Source: BACL21 sp038141525 (lineage in GTDB: Bacteria > Bacteroidota > Bacteroidia > Flavobacteriales > Flavobacteriaceae). From it: DNA of 64,000 bases. Of the stretch, positions 9,160 to 18,608 are shown one piece after another. Position numbers and translations under genes: made by a program. Under the pieces are notes generated by a model. The model was given only the letters and a program-made list of their open reading frames with translations, was not told where the DNA came from and did not search any database. Position 1 is the stretch's first letter. Each line of letters opens with the position of its first letter. The DNA lies in the NCBI GenBank assembly GCA_038141525.1, contig JAYQIF010000006.1, positions 28,318-92,317 of the forward strand, in the 5' to 3' direction.

Positions 9160-9252
9160 ACTTCCAATGGCCTTATCCAGATGGTCGCCATTACCGATGA
9201 CCTTGTCCAACTAACCTTGGTTACTGATGGCCTTGTCAAGCGGGCAAGTTAA
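9160..9252. repeat. Degenerate direct repeats in intergenic DNA
   Basis: Within the 369-bp gap between 8967 and 9335, three related segments carry GATGGCCTTRTCC-like cores (about 9166-9178, 9197-9209, 9228-9240), roughly 31 bp apart, each followed by C/A-rich sequence. The rest of the gap shows the terminator at 9037 and an A+T-rich stretch before the gene at 9336; no further gene was seen. Confidence 0.45.
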
Positions 9253-9335
9253 TGGGAATCATAAATTATCTTAATGTTTATCCAACTGGTTTGAAATTAT
9301 CCTAATTTAGCGCTCAACCTAACCTTGATTGCCTT

Positions 9336-9617
9336 ATGCTCAGTTCCTATAAATTCAAATTTTACCACCCGCTTTTTTTACTCTTCATTCCATTTATCGG
9401 CAATTTTGTGAGTCCTCAAGTGAACTGGTCTTGGTCCGATTTTACAGTAATGGGGGTGCTTTTGTTGTGCCTTGGTCTTGGGGTAAGATTTGTCCTTAAA
9501 AAATTTGGACAAAGTTCAAATCGATGGTCGTATCTATCTGCAGTGATCTTAGTGTTTTTACTGATCTGGGCTGAACTGGCCGTAGGTATTTTTGGCAGTC
9601 CTCTAGCCGGAAGTTAA
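9336..9617 (+). CDS. Small membrane protein, unknown function
   Basis: Encodes 93 residues with about three hydrophobic segments (13-30, 38-55, 66-88) and few charges, so it is likely an inner-membrane protein. No domain is recognised. It converges on glpF and overlaps its 3' end by about 15 bp. A plausible start (ATG 9336) and compact hydrophobic pattern support a real gene. Confidence 0.5.
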   Translation: MLSSYKFKFYHPLFLLFIPFIGNFVSPQVNWSWSDFTVMGVLLLCLGLGVRFVLKKFGQSSNRWSYLSAVILVFLLIWAELAVGIFGSPLAGS

Positions 9618-10350
9618 AAGTAGATAGAACAATCCCGCTACAGCGCCTCCGATGAATGGTCCCATAACCGGAATCCAGGCATAGGGCCAATCCGAATTTT
9701 TTTGTCGCATCGGAATTAGGTGATGTACCAGACGCGGCCCAAAATCACGAGCAGGGTTTATGGCATAACCTGTGGTTCCACCCAAAGACCATACCGATCA
9801 CCCAAACCAAGATACCCACGGGTAAGGCATCGAGCGAACCAATGCCAAAATTGGTTACCTCAGCCCCATCAATTGATATACTTGGTCCGGCGATAAAGAG
9901 CACCCCAAAGACCAGCATAAAGGTCCCTAACGCCTCGCTAAAGAGGTTGTTTTTAAAGTTTCTTACCGCAGGACCAGTACAAAATGTGCTGCGTACCGCA
10001 TCGACATCGTCTGTCGCCCGGTAATGATCTATATACAGAACATAGGCCAGCCAGCTCCCGGCCATGGCCCCTAGCACTTGGGCTAAAATATAGCCTGCCG
10101 CCATGTGCCAGGCAAACTTTCCTGCCACAGCGAGTCCAATAGTTACCGCGGGGTTAAGATGCGCCCCGCTGAATTGTCCAGTAATGAATACGGCTACAAA
10201 TACAGCAAATCCCCAAGCGCTGGTAATCAGCACCCAAGGGGTTTGACCTGAACCAATGGTCTTTTTGAGGTTGACGTTTGCCACCACGCCCATACCGAGC
10301 AGCAGCAGAATGGCAGTGCCGATAAATTCGGCGATGTATGGATTCATCAT
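9603..10350 (-). CDS. glpF: Glycerol uptake facilitator (aquaglyceroporin), frameshifted
   Basis: A member of the MIP family of about 245 residues and six membrane spans, passing glycerol through the inner membrane. Both pore boxes are visible: GAHLNPAVTIG in the N-terminal half and INPARD in the C-terminal half. The frame breaks at 9780: removing one base restores the reading FGGTTGYAINPARD, while the uncorrected frame ends in WNHRLC. The start codon overlaps the glpD stop (ATGA at 10347-10350), so it is the last gene of the glpK-glpD-glpF operon. The single-base fault in a perfect motif suggests a sequence error. Confidence 0.88.
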
Positions 10351-11897
10351 AGTAAATAGGTTTTTAATATCTGTTCGGTATACTTTATTTCATTGTTAAT
10401 CCAATCAGCATCTTTATGGAGTTCCTCTGCCATTATTTGAGCGATTTCTGGCAGCAATCGCTGGGTTTCACGAGCATCTAAAAATAGAGCTCTCACCCTT
10501 CTGGCGATAACATCTTCAAGACGCATGGCCATTTCATAACGCATGCTGTATAAAATTTGATTTTTACTAATGTAGTATTTATTGCTCAATGATTTGTTTT
10601 GACTTTCCGGTCCTTGGTTTAAAACTTTGGTCCGTTCACTACCATAGACATGAAGTGGATCATCAAAAGACAGCCCCGCCTCATAGCCAAAGAGCCTTAG
10701 CTTTCGCGTTTTACATTTTTTGGTCGGCAAGCCACCGACCATTGCGGCTGCGCTTAACGTATCTTCTGCCATTTTACGGTAGGTGGTCCACTTTCCGCCC
10801 AATACACTCACTAAACCACTGGTGCTGACGTGTACTTTGTGATGTCGAGAGATTTCCTTGGTTTTACCCTCCTTAGCCGCACTGGCCGCCAAAGGACGTA
10901 ATCCAGCAAACACACTTTTGACGTCGTTGCGTGTAGGCTTTTTATGCATATACTGGGCGGCATTGTTTAAGACAAAGTCAATTTCTTGATCCAGAGCCTC
11001 AGGATCTGACAAAGGCCCATCAATTAGGGTATCCGTGGTCCCAAGGATGACATGATCATGCCAAGGCACGGCAAAAAGCACGCGACCATCAGAGGTCTGC
11101 GGAATCATAATGGCATAGTCTCCCTTTAAAAATGAGCGATCTAACACCAAATGTATCCCCTGGCTTGGGGTAATTCTTGGCTTGGCTTTAGCATCATCCA
11201 TGGCCATGATCGCATCACTAAAAACCCCCGTGGCATTGATTACCACAGACGCAGAAACTTCATGATTTTCTGAGGTTATTGTATCCTGAAAGCTCACACC
11301 ACTGACCACACCGTTTTGCTTTTTTATGCTGGTCACCTCGGCGTAATTCAAAAGGCTTGCTCCCAAGGAATCTGCAGTCAAAGCAAGGCTAATTGCCATA
11401 CGGGCGTCGTCGAATTGTCCGTCGTGATAGACTACTCCGCCGCGCAGTTCTTCTTGATTCACGTTTTGAATCATGTCTGTGGTTTGCTTCTTACTCAGCC
11501 ATTGAGATTTACCCAGACCAAGATCGCCAGCCATCATGTCGTAAATCTTAAGCCCAACACTGTAAAAGGGACCATTCCACCACGAATAAATTGGGATGAC
11601 AAAACTCATGTCACGCACCAAGTGCGGCGCGTTTTGCTTCATTATACCCCGCTCTTTGAGCGCCTCAATAACCAGAGACACATCACCGTTTTGCAGGTAA
11701 CGCACGCCTCCATGCACTAGTTTTGTACTTCGTGAAGAGGTGCCCTTAGCAAAATCATGGCGTTCCAAAAGCAGTGTGCTGTATCCGCGATTCGCGGCAT
11801 CTACCGCGATACCGAGGCCACTGGCGCCCCCACCAATAATCACAACATCCCAATGCTTTTGGGATTTTACGCGCTTGATGTGAACTGATCGTTGCAT
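10347..11897 (-). CDS. glpD: Aerobic glycerol-3-phosphate dehydrogenase
   Basis: Encodes 516 residues of the FAD-dependent GlpD/GlpA family, which oxidises glycerol 3-phosphate to dihydroxyacetone phosphate and passes electrons to the quinone pool at the membrane. The N-terminal dinucleotide fold DVVIIGGGASGLG (about 17-30), the ERHDFAKGTSSRSTKL segment and GGVRYL are diagnostic; the C-terminal domain (about 380-516) matches the family cap. It begins directly after the glpK stop (11898), with no gap, and overlaps glpF, so the three are translationally coupled. Length is normal. Confidence 0.93.
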   Translation of the reverse strand: MQRSVHIKRVKSQKHWDVVIIGGGASGLGIAVDAANRGYSTLLLERHDFAKGTSSRSTKLVHGGVRYLQNGDVSLVIEALKERGIMKQNAPHLVRDMSFVIPIYSWWNGPFYSVGLKIYDMMAGDLGLGKSQWLSKKQTTDMIQNVNQEELRGGVVYHDGQFDDARMAISLALTADSLGASLLNYAEVTSIKKQNGVVSGVSFQDTITSENHEVSASVVINATGVFSDAIMAMDDAKAKPRITPSQGIHLVLDRSFLKGDYAIMIPQTSDGRVLFAVPWHDHVILGTTDTLIDGPLSDPEALDQEIDFVLNNAAQYMHKKPTRNDVKSVFAGLRPLAASAAKEGKTKEISRHHKVHVSTSGLVSVLGGKWTTYRKMAEDTLSAAAMVGGLPTKKCKTRKLRLFGYEAGLSFDDPLHVYGSERTKVLNQGPESQNKSLSNKYYISKNQILYSMRYEMAMRLEDVIARRVRALFLDARETQRLLPEIAQIMAEELHKDADWINNEIKYTEQILKTYLL

Positions 11898-13377
11898 TTA
11901 AGATAAAATTCTCTTGATGCGCTCATGCCATAAATTAATTACCTCGTGGGTAGACTCGTTCGCAACGGGAGTAAACACTCGGTCACTCTGCCACATGGCT
12001 TCCAAGGCTTGTAGTGATGGCCAAACGCCCACAGCGAGCCCAGCAAGAAAAGCAGCGCCAAGTGCGGTAGTTTCGGTCTCTTTGGGTCTTATGACCTGGG
12101 CGCTAAGCAGATCGGCCTGGATTTGCATCAGTAAATCATTATTGCTGGCCCCACCATCGACCTTTAAAGTTTTAAAGTCAACTCCAGCGTCTTTCTGCAT
12201 TTCTAAAATTATATCGCGGGATCGAAGGGCAATAGCCTCCAGGGCGGCTCTGGCTATGTGGCCTTGAGACGTGCCCCGCGTTATGCCAAAAATAGTTCCT
12301 GTGGCAAAGGGGTCCCAATACGGGGCGCCGAGCCCCGATAGAGCAGGAATAAAGGTCACTCCGTCGCTGTGCTCGACAGTCGCCGCTAGCGCCTCGATAT
12401 CGGCTGATTTTTCGATCATGTGCAATTGATCGCGTAACCATTGCACTAGGGCGCCTGCAGTAAAGACGCTGCCTTCTATAGCGTAGGTGACTTTACCGTC
12501 GATTTGCCAGGCGATGGTCGTGAGCATTTTATTTTTTGACACCACTGGCTTGTCCCCGGTGTTCATGATGCAAAAACAGCCGGTGCCGTAGGTGTTTTTA
12601 ACTGTCCCTGGTTCAAGACACAGTTGCCCAAATAAGGCCGATTGTTGATCGCCTGCGACCCCAGCAATAGGAATACGAGCCCCTAACAAGTGCTTCCTCG
12701 GTATGCCCGATGATCTCGGAAGAGGACTTGACCTCAGGCAAAAGCGCTTCGGGTACTGACAAAATCGACAAGAGCTCCTGGTCCCAGCAAAGCTCATGAA
12801 TGTTATACATCAGGGTTCGGCTGGCATTGGTGACATCGGTGACGTGCGTTTGGCCCCCAGTGAGCTGCCAAATAAGCCAGCTGTCGATAGTCCCAAAAGC
12901 CAATTCGCCTTGCTCCGCGCGCCGACGTAATTCAGGATCACTGTCTAAAATCCACTTGACCTTGGTACCTGAGAAATAGGCATCGACAACAAGACCTGTT
13001 TTATCTAAAAAGTCTTGTGCGTGACCTGCGGCGCTTAATTCTTGGCAGTAGGCTGCAGTGCGGCGATCTTGCCAGACGATCGCATTATATACTGGAGCGC
13101 CTGTTTTACGATCCCAAATGACGGTGGTTTCTCGTTGATTTGTGATCCCTATGGCTGAAATATCCTCGGGACGAATTCCAGCCTTTTCTATGGCCTCTTT
13201 AATCGCTTTGAGCTGGGTCTCCCAAATCTCTAAGGCGTCGTGTTCCACCCAAGCTTTCTGAGGAAATATTTGGGTGAACTCATGTTGCGCCAGAGCAATT
13301 TGAATACCGTGCTGATCAAAAATGATGGCTCTAGAACTGGTTGTTCCAGCATCTATGGAAAGAATGTACTGCGGCAT
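11898..13377 (-). CDS. glpK: Glycerol kinase, frameshifted
   Basis: Phosphorylates glycerol with ATP to give glycerol 3-phosphate, the GlpD substrate. It starts at ATG 13377 with the actin-fold phosphate loop LSIDAGTTSSRAI; NQRETT, the WQDRR box and later GDQQSALFG and KVDGGASNN are all present, for a corrected length of about 493 residues, usual for FGGY kinases. One extra base near 12687 shifts the frame between HTEEAL and LGARIPIAG; the uncorrected frame ends soon after. It is the first gene of the glp operon. The break is most simply a sequence error. Confidence 0.9.
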
Positions 13378-13437
13378 AACTCAACTTCTTTAGATTCTGA
13401 AGTCAAGTTAGTAAAAATTGAAGATTTAAGTAAGCCC

Positions 13438-13911
13438 TTAAAAACCGAACTCGCTCTGACGCAAAGCTCTGTATCCGTTTTGGTATTGACCGATGACCTC
13501 ATCTTGCGGGGTATTCTGAATTAAGTCATTCCAATTCTTAGTGTTGTCTGTATAGTCAAAATCCACATGCTTGAGTGTCCATCGCTGCAATTCATAAATT
13601 ACAGGGTAGAGATCAATGCCCCTGTCGGTCAAAAAATATTTTTTAATTTTTTTGTCTTGTGGGTTACGTCTAAAATCTATTATGCCCATGGCCAACAGCT
13701 TTTTAAGGCGGTCTACCAAAATGTTTGTTGCAATCCCATCTTGAGATTGTTTCAAAAATTCTGAATAAGTACTTTTTCCACGAAACAAATCACGAACAAT
13801 GAGTAAAGACCATTTATCTCCTAAAAGATCTAAAGAAACAGCACAAGCACAAGCCTGTTTTGGGTAGGAAATTTTTTCTGAATTATATTTTTCTTCTTTC
13901 TGCAATATCAT
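13438..13911 (-). CDS. HxlR-family transcriptional regulator
   Basis: Encodes 157 residues. The winged-helix core shows LLGDKWSLLIVRDLF, TYSEFL, ILVDRLKKL and YFLTDRGIDLYPV, the standard HxlR signature; the N-terminus has a Cys pair (ACACAV) where many family members carry a redox-sensing Cys. It is encoded upstream of glpK on the same strand with 60 bp between them, so it may regulate or share transcription with the glp genes; no operator was identified. A paralogue lies at 22838-23278. A TAAATTTG box (13913-13920, minus strand) touches the start codon, so the mRNA may be leaderless or start further in. Confidence 0.85.
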   Translation of the reverse strand: MILQKEEKYNSEKISYPKQACACAVSLDLLGDKWSLLIVRDLFRGKSTYSEFLKQSQDGIATNILVDRLKKLLAMGIIDFRRNPQDKKIKKYFLTDRGIDLYPVIYELQRWTLKHVDFDYTDNTKNWNDLIQNTPQDEVIGQYQNGYRALRQSEFGF

Positions 13912-14000
13912 GCAAATTTAAAACATAACAATTAAATAACATTGTAAAACGCAATTAAAAGCGAATTAAAAGTGTCTTCAGTCAAAACAGTTGAGGAATC

Positions 14001-14882
14001 CTAGCTTTTTATATCTTGTGTCTCTCGGCTGTACCCGATGTACATCAAAAGCATGAGATACCCAAATAACGCGCCGGTAATGATCAACAACACATCAAAT
14101 GGTTGGGACGCGCCAAAAGACAGGCGCAATAAAACGGTCGTAATGACGAACCCTGTATTGCGGATCAGCTTAAAATAATCCTGAGACAGCGCGTAAGACA
14201 GCAGTAAAATCAACACATCGGCCAATATCAAGGTCGTAAAGAAATCTTTGTAAAAAATCGAATCCAAGTCATTATTAAATGAGGCCACCAGATGTTCTCC
14301 TGTGAATTGTACCACAGCAAAATCTACTAAATGAAGCAATGAAATACCCCCCAAGAGGACCAGTAGTATTGCTGATACTTGACGTTTTAAACTATTAAAT
14401 CTCTGTTCACCGGGATCCATGTCGGGCTGTCCGTAAGCCTTGAGTTTATTTTTGGCTTTTATAAATAACAAAATCGCCAAGGCCATAATCAAAACGGCCC
14501 CCAAATCAATCACAAGCTTGATAAACCCCGGGTCGCTGATTTCGATCTCAGCAAAATTAATGTTGGTAATGTCTCCAAATACGCGGCGCACCATAATAAG
14601 CGAAATCACTTCAAATTGCTTTAAAAGAGACGTGCTGAACGAGCGCGGCAAATAGAAAATTAACAAGTAAATTTCGAAAATAAGAATAAATGAAAACGGC
14701 GTGTATATGGCATTAATGGGATTTTGTAAGAGTTGCCCGCCAAAGAATTCGAGAGGCCAAATTTGAGCCACCAAGATTAGCGCTAAATGGGCGAAAAAGC
14801 CAGCAATGGCCAAGATTACCGTAAGTCGTTCGAGTTTTGCCCGATTTTCTTGAGAAAAAAGAAAAGAATATAATTTACTCAT
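14001..14882 (-). CDS. Multi-pass membrane protein, unknown function
   Basis: Encodes 293 residues with about seven hydrophobic segments (roughly 22-42, 60-80, 125-145, 168-188, 214-232, 240-258, 263-283). No conserved catalytic motif is seen. It is followed at the 5' side by a plus-strand SOUL gene and downstream by the HxlR gene at 13911, 90 bp away. Function unknown. Confidence 0.65.
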   Translation of the reverse strand: MSKLYSFLFSQENRAKLERLTVILAIAGFFAHLALILVAQIWPLEFFGGQLLQNPINAIYTPFSFILIFEIYLLIFYLPRSFSTSLLKQFEVISLIMVRRVFGDITNINFAEIEISDPGFIKLVIDLGAVLIMALAILLFIKAKNKLKAYGQPDMDPGEQRFNSLKRQVSAILLVLLGGISLLHLVDFAVVQFTGEHLVASFNNDLDSIFYKDFFTTLILADVLILLLSYALSQDYFKLIRNTGFVITTVLLRLSFGASQPFDVLLIITGALFGYLMLLMYIGYSRETQDIKS

Positions 14883-14953
14883 TTTTAGAGAATTATGTCC
14901 CTAAGGTAATTGAAATATTTCGATTTCCTATAGTAAGAGCCCCGACTTTGAAT

Positions 14954-14961
14954 TATCTTTG
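14954..14961 (+). promoter_or_regulatory. Candidate -7 promoter element
   Basis: TATCTTTG matches the Bacteroidota -7 consensus TAnnTTTG exactly and lies 19 bp before the SOUL gene start. No TTG is found at the expected -33 position, so it is a partial match. Confidence 0.4.
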
Positions 14962-14980
14962 ACATGAAAAAGAAAAAATT

Positions 14981-15532
14981 ATGAACTCAAGAACTGCACT
15001 ATTCGTGCTTCTCCACTTGTTTTATTTCAGCAGTATTATGGCTCAGAAATATGAAACTCAACCGTATGAATTGATTCAAAACTTCGAAGAAGCCGAATTA
15101 CGCTTTTATCCTCCTGTAATGAAAATTCAAAGCAATGGCGATTTTGGATCCCTGTTCCGATACATTTCTGGGGGCAATGAAACGGGGACAAAAATTGCGA
15201 TGACCACACCGGTACAAATGGGCAACACTTCCGGGGAGCCAGTGATGCAATTTGTTTTACCTTCTGCCTATAATTCAGAAAATACGCCACAGGCCAACAG
15301 CAAAAATGTAACCGTGCTTGAATCTGAACAAGGGCATTATCTAGCCATCCAATACGGAGGCTACACCATGGACTGGCGAGAGAAAAAAGCAGCAAATCGA
15401 CTTCGAGAAATTGCCAAAAATCAAGGCCTTGAAATTTCGGGCGAACCAATTCTAATGGTCTACAATAGCCCCTACCAAGTATTCAACCGCAAAAACGAGG
15501 TGCTTTTTAAGGTTATTTTCTCTACTCAATAA
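14981..15532 (+). CDS. Exported SOUL-family heme-binding-like protein
   Basis: Encodes 183 residues with a signal peptide (1-21, ending IMAQ). The mature part opens YETQPYELIQNFEEAELRFY, then has FGSLFRYISGGN, IAMTTPVQ and the C-terminal YNSPYQVFNRKNEVLF, the conserved blocks of the SOUL/HBP family. Family members bind heme or other porphyrins, or act in lipid and stress contexts; the ligand here is not evident from sequence. Being exported, it would act in the periplasm or outside. Confidence 0.85.
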   Translation: MNSRTALFVLLHLFYFSSIMAQKYETQPYELIQNFEEAELRFYPPVMKIQSNGDFGSLFRYISGGNETGTKIAMTTPVQMGNTSGEPVMQFVLPSAYNSENTPQANSKNVTVLESEQGHYLAIQYGGYTMDWREKKAANRLREIAKNQGLEISGEPILMVYNSPYQVFNRKNEVLFKVIFSTQ

Positions 15533-15582
15533 GTTCGAGAATTAACCTATTTCTTTATTGGACAATTCATGTTTACATTATA

Positions 15583-15611
15583 TTGTTTATTGCAATAAAA
15601 TATTATATTTG
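15583..15611 (+). promoter_or_regulatory. Bacteroidota-type promoter
   Basis: A TTG at 15583-15585 and TATATTTG at 15604-15611 are separated by 18 bp, matching the -33/-7 arrangement of the primary sigma factor of Bacteroidota. The gene start is at 15638. Confidence 0.7.
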
Positions 15612-15637
15612 AGCATCAAACCAATAAAATTTAAATC

Positions 15638-16565
15638 ATGAGAAAACTATTTTTATTTGCATTTCTATTGTCCTTTGGCGCAGCTAGTGCTCAAAAACAT
15701 GCTAACGGTAAAATTTTTGACAAACATCCGGCCTTGGATATTGTTGCCGAATTCACAAAAGCCTATACCTCTGGCGACACCACAACTTTGAAAAATTTAA
15801 CTACAGAGGGATTCAAAATGTACAACATGATGAATAATGACCCTGACTACAAGGGTGGGACAAGACGCAATCTCATGGGCCAAGCCGTATGGTTAAGCAA
15901 CAACATGGTAAACTTAAAAATTGAGAACAGGCCCCCAGCTTATCCAGATGCAATGGAATTCAAGGATGGTCCCGTCTATGTTTATACCTACGAAATGATG
16001 ACCGGTTTTGATAAAAACAATGGATTTAAAATCAACAGCCCGCGCAACAGCACCTTTATTTTTGATGAATCAGGAGAGAAAATTAATCGACTACTTTTCT
16101 CAGACAATACAGCTCATTTTCAGAAGTATTTCGATTCTGGAGAAACAAGGACTAACGGAACGATTTACAAGGATCATCCTATGATTGCTAAGGTTCGTTT
16201 GCTATTTGCCTATCTCGAAGTGGGGGATCTTGACAAAGCCTTTGAAGGATATAATGAAGGGGCCAGAGTTTACGATATAAACGACCCCAACCAAAGCTAT
16301 ATTAGCCTGGCCGACTCACAAAGAAAAATTGGCCCAGTTCTACGAAATTTTTGATGTGATTTCAGTCAATGAAAGCGGTTATCCTGATGTACTCGATTAT
16401 GAAGGTGATGGCAAAGTAATCATCTCTTGGTGGGACTTTAAACTGCGGAACAAGAAAACAGGAGAAGAGGTCATGTTCAAGTCACACAACCAACATTGGC
16501 TCAATGATGAAGGCGTTATTTGGCGAGAAGACGCTTATTACAACGGCGCACTGCTTCAAGGGTAA
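15638..16565 (+). CDS. Exported tandem NTF2-like (SnoaL-like) protein, frameshifted
   Basis: A corrected length of about 308 residues with a signal peptide (1-19, ending ASAQ). Two halves start alike, NGKIFDKHPALDIV..AYTSGD and NGTIYKDHPMIAKV..AYLEVGD, so the protein is a duplication of an NTF2/SnoaL-like cone domain, each of about 140 residues. The frame breaks at about 16330 (AAAAATTGG), joining SLADSQRK to AQFYEIFDV. Without correction the product stops at 16354. A promoter and a terminator flank it, so it is a single transcription unit. Ligand or enzyme function unknown. Confidence 0.75.
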
Positions 16566-16581
16566 TTCATGAATCAAAATA

Positions 16582-16614
16582 AAAAAAGGCCGCACGAAAT
16601 GTGCGGCCTTTTTT
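16582..16614. terminator. Bidirectional terminator
   Basis: Stem AAAAAGGCCGCAC / GTGCGGCCTTTTT around GAAAT, between converging genes ending at 16565 (+) and 16634 (-). Confidence 0.9.
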
Positions 16615-16633
16615 ATGTTCCAATTTAAAGTAA

Positions 16634-17389
16634 TTATCGAACAGCCTGAACTAATCGTACAATATGAGAATCTGCCAGAGTTCTCACCTCGTCAAATTGT
16701 TTCCAAAAAGCTATGGCTTCTTCTGACATTTCTCCGGTGTTATCACGAGCCATCAAAATTGCTTCGTAACTGTCATAAAAGTCTGCCGTTACATAATTGA
16801 TTGGTTTTTCTGTACCGTAATGGTTCAGTACTTTATGCAGACCCCAGCCTTTGCGAATGGTGTCATTTTCTTTAAATGAAGGCATGAAATCTTCTAACTC
16901 AGCACGCTCGTATTCTGCGGCGCGATAAGGGTCTACTTTCATGTAATTCAGCACGGCATATTCTGGTGGGGTGCCACCCATTTGAGGGCCATAACCCCCT
17001 TTTACAGACATCACCACAGAGTAATTCTTAACGTAGTGACTCATGGCTCTTCTTCGCGCAGTTCTCCAATCAATTCCAGATTTTCCAGGAATTGAATTCA
17101 CTGGACTCATTGAAAATGTTGGGCTCGTGTGCAAGGTCACATAAATAAAGGTAGTGGTCATTTCATTGACATCAGGGTTCATGATTTGCCACATATCCCA
17201 TCCTACGATGTTGCCTTGATTGATTTGCTCTTTCCACATTTTCGAGTAGTATTCACGTTCGATTTCGATGTGGTCTTGAACGTCTGCATTTTTAATTTGG
17301 CCGTACCAAAGTGTCACGTACAATTCAGATTGTGCGCTCATGGGCAATGCAAAGACCACAAGCAGGAAACTTAAAATTAATTTTTTCAT
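16634..17389 (-). CDS. Exported protein with ABM/NIPSNAP-like repeats
   Basis: Encodes 251 residues with a signal peptide (1-19, ending MSAQ). Two segments resemble dimeric ferredoxin-like alpha/beta-barrel units (ELYVTLWYGQI..HIEIEREYYSKMWKEQINQGNIVGWDMW near residues 20-70 and AVLNYMKVDPYRAAEYERAELEDFMPSF..GWGLHKVL near 140-200). Such folds occur in ABM and NIPSNAP proteins. Function unknown; the fold is inferred from pattern. Confidence 0.6.
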   Translation of the reverse strand: MKKLILSFLLVVFALPMSAQSELYVTLWYGQIKNADVQDHIEIEREYYSKMWKEQINQGNIVGWDMWQIMNPDVNEMTTTFIYVTLHTSPTFSMSPVNSIPGKSGIDWRTARRRAMSHYVKNYSVVMSVKGGYGPQMGGTPPEYAVLNYMKVDPYRAAEYERAELEDFMPSFKENDTIRKGWGLHKVLNHYGTEKPINYVTADFYDSYEAILMARDNTGEMSEEAIAFWKQFDEVRTLADSHIVRLVQAVR

Positions 17390-17519
17390 GGTTTGTTGTT
17401 TTTGGTTAATGCCATCTCAATATAGACAGCCTACCAAAGATACCATTTATATTGTTATTTGCAATTTAAATCTGTAGGGAACACCACTCGATCTAACAAA
17501 CAGGCGTGGGCTACTTAAA

Positions 17520-18608
17520 TTATCTCGATAGAAACTCCGCAAGCAAACGATGAAAATGATGCACTCCTTGCTCTCGCGTGGGGCTAAAACGACCTGTGGT
17601 GTAATGGCGCGACTCGATGCCTTTTTGGACTGCTTCGACCACAAATTCGTCTTCGTGCTCCACCTTATCCAGATCCGCCCCCGCGCCTTGATCAAGTTTT
17701 GAGGCGTCCATCACGTAGGTGATAAAAGAGACTTTGGACTGCTTTTTTGAGATGGGACGCACCACATTAATCGAGAGTCCCCAAGGATAAAAATTAAACA
17801 TCATGTTGGGGAAAACCCAATAGTAATAGGCCGAGACCGACTTTCCATAATCGGGATGCCCATCGGGCAGAATAAAACTAAGTGCATCTCCTTTACTCAG
17901 ACCAATTTGAAGATTCATATGCGGATATAAATGCGTCTCGTAGGTCTCGTAATCAATGGCCGCATTGAGGCCCTGATGGACAAATGGAATATGAAATCCT
18001 TCGAGATAATTATCACAATACAAGGCCCAATGACCATTAACGAGATAATCACGGCTGCGTACTGGATCAAATTTGAGCTGGTCCAGGGCCATAAATCCGA
18101 CGCGCTCTTGCATTTGCGCTAAAACCTCATCGAGATCAAAAGCAGGCTCAATGCTAGTAAACATCAGGCCATGCCATTTGCGCAAAGGATACTGATGTAA
18201 GTGATCACAAGGACGTGGAAAATCCTCAGCCTGTTCAAATTCGGGCATACTTTTGAACTGACCGTCAAGGCCGAAACGACGGCCGTGATAGTGGCATACG
18301 AGCTGTTTACCGCGTCCCGGGTGATGCGCCAATAGATTACCACGATGGGTACAGACGTTAGACAAACATCGTGTTTGCTCATTCTTATCACGCACGAGTA
18401 ACAGGGGTTCTTCAATAAGTGGGGATAAAAAGTTCAAGGGCGCGTGCGATTCACTCAGCGGCAACAAGGTTTCTTGGTCCCCGATAAATTGCCAAGTCTT
18501 ACTAAATACCTCATCGCCGAGTCTTTGGAATACTTCAGGATCACGATAGAATCGAGCCGGTAGCGTTTCAGCTTTTTTTATATCTGGGTGGACAAAAAAT
18601 TCACTCAT
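17520..18608 (-). CDS. Rieske aromatic-ring-hydroxylating-type oxygenase alpha subunit
   Basis: Encodes 362 residues. The Rieske [2Fe-2S] ligands are visible as Cys86-x-His88 and Cys105-xx-His108. The mononuclear iron site is marked by DNYLEGFHIPFVH (Asp199, His206, His211) with an acidic residue expected near 325 (VEHEDEF). Family members use O2 and electrons from a reductase to hydroxylate or demethylate small molecules; close types include choline and carnitine monooxygenases. The gene is coupled to an APC permease by a 4-bp ATGA overlap (18605-18608), so it likely acts on a compound imported by that permease. No reductase gene is present nearby. Confidence 0.85.
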   Translation of the reverse strand: MSEFFVHPDIKKAETLPARFYRDPEVFQRLGDEVFSKTWQFIGDQETLLPLSESHAPLNFLSPLIEEPLLLVRDKNEQTRCLSNVCTHRGNLLAHHPGRGKQLVCHYHGRRFGLDGQFKSMPEFEQAEDFPRPCDHLHQYPLRKWHGLMFTSIEPAFDLDEVLAQMQERVGFMALDQLKFDPVRSRDYLVNGHWALYCDNYLEGFHIPFVHQGLNAAIDYETYETHLYPHMNLQIGLSKGDALSFILPDGHPDYGKSVSAYYYWVFPNMMFNFYPWGLSINVVRPISKKQSKVSFITYVMDASKLDQGAGADLDKVEHEDEFVVEAVQKGIESRHYTTGRFSPTREQGVHHFHRLLAEFLSR

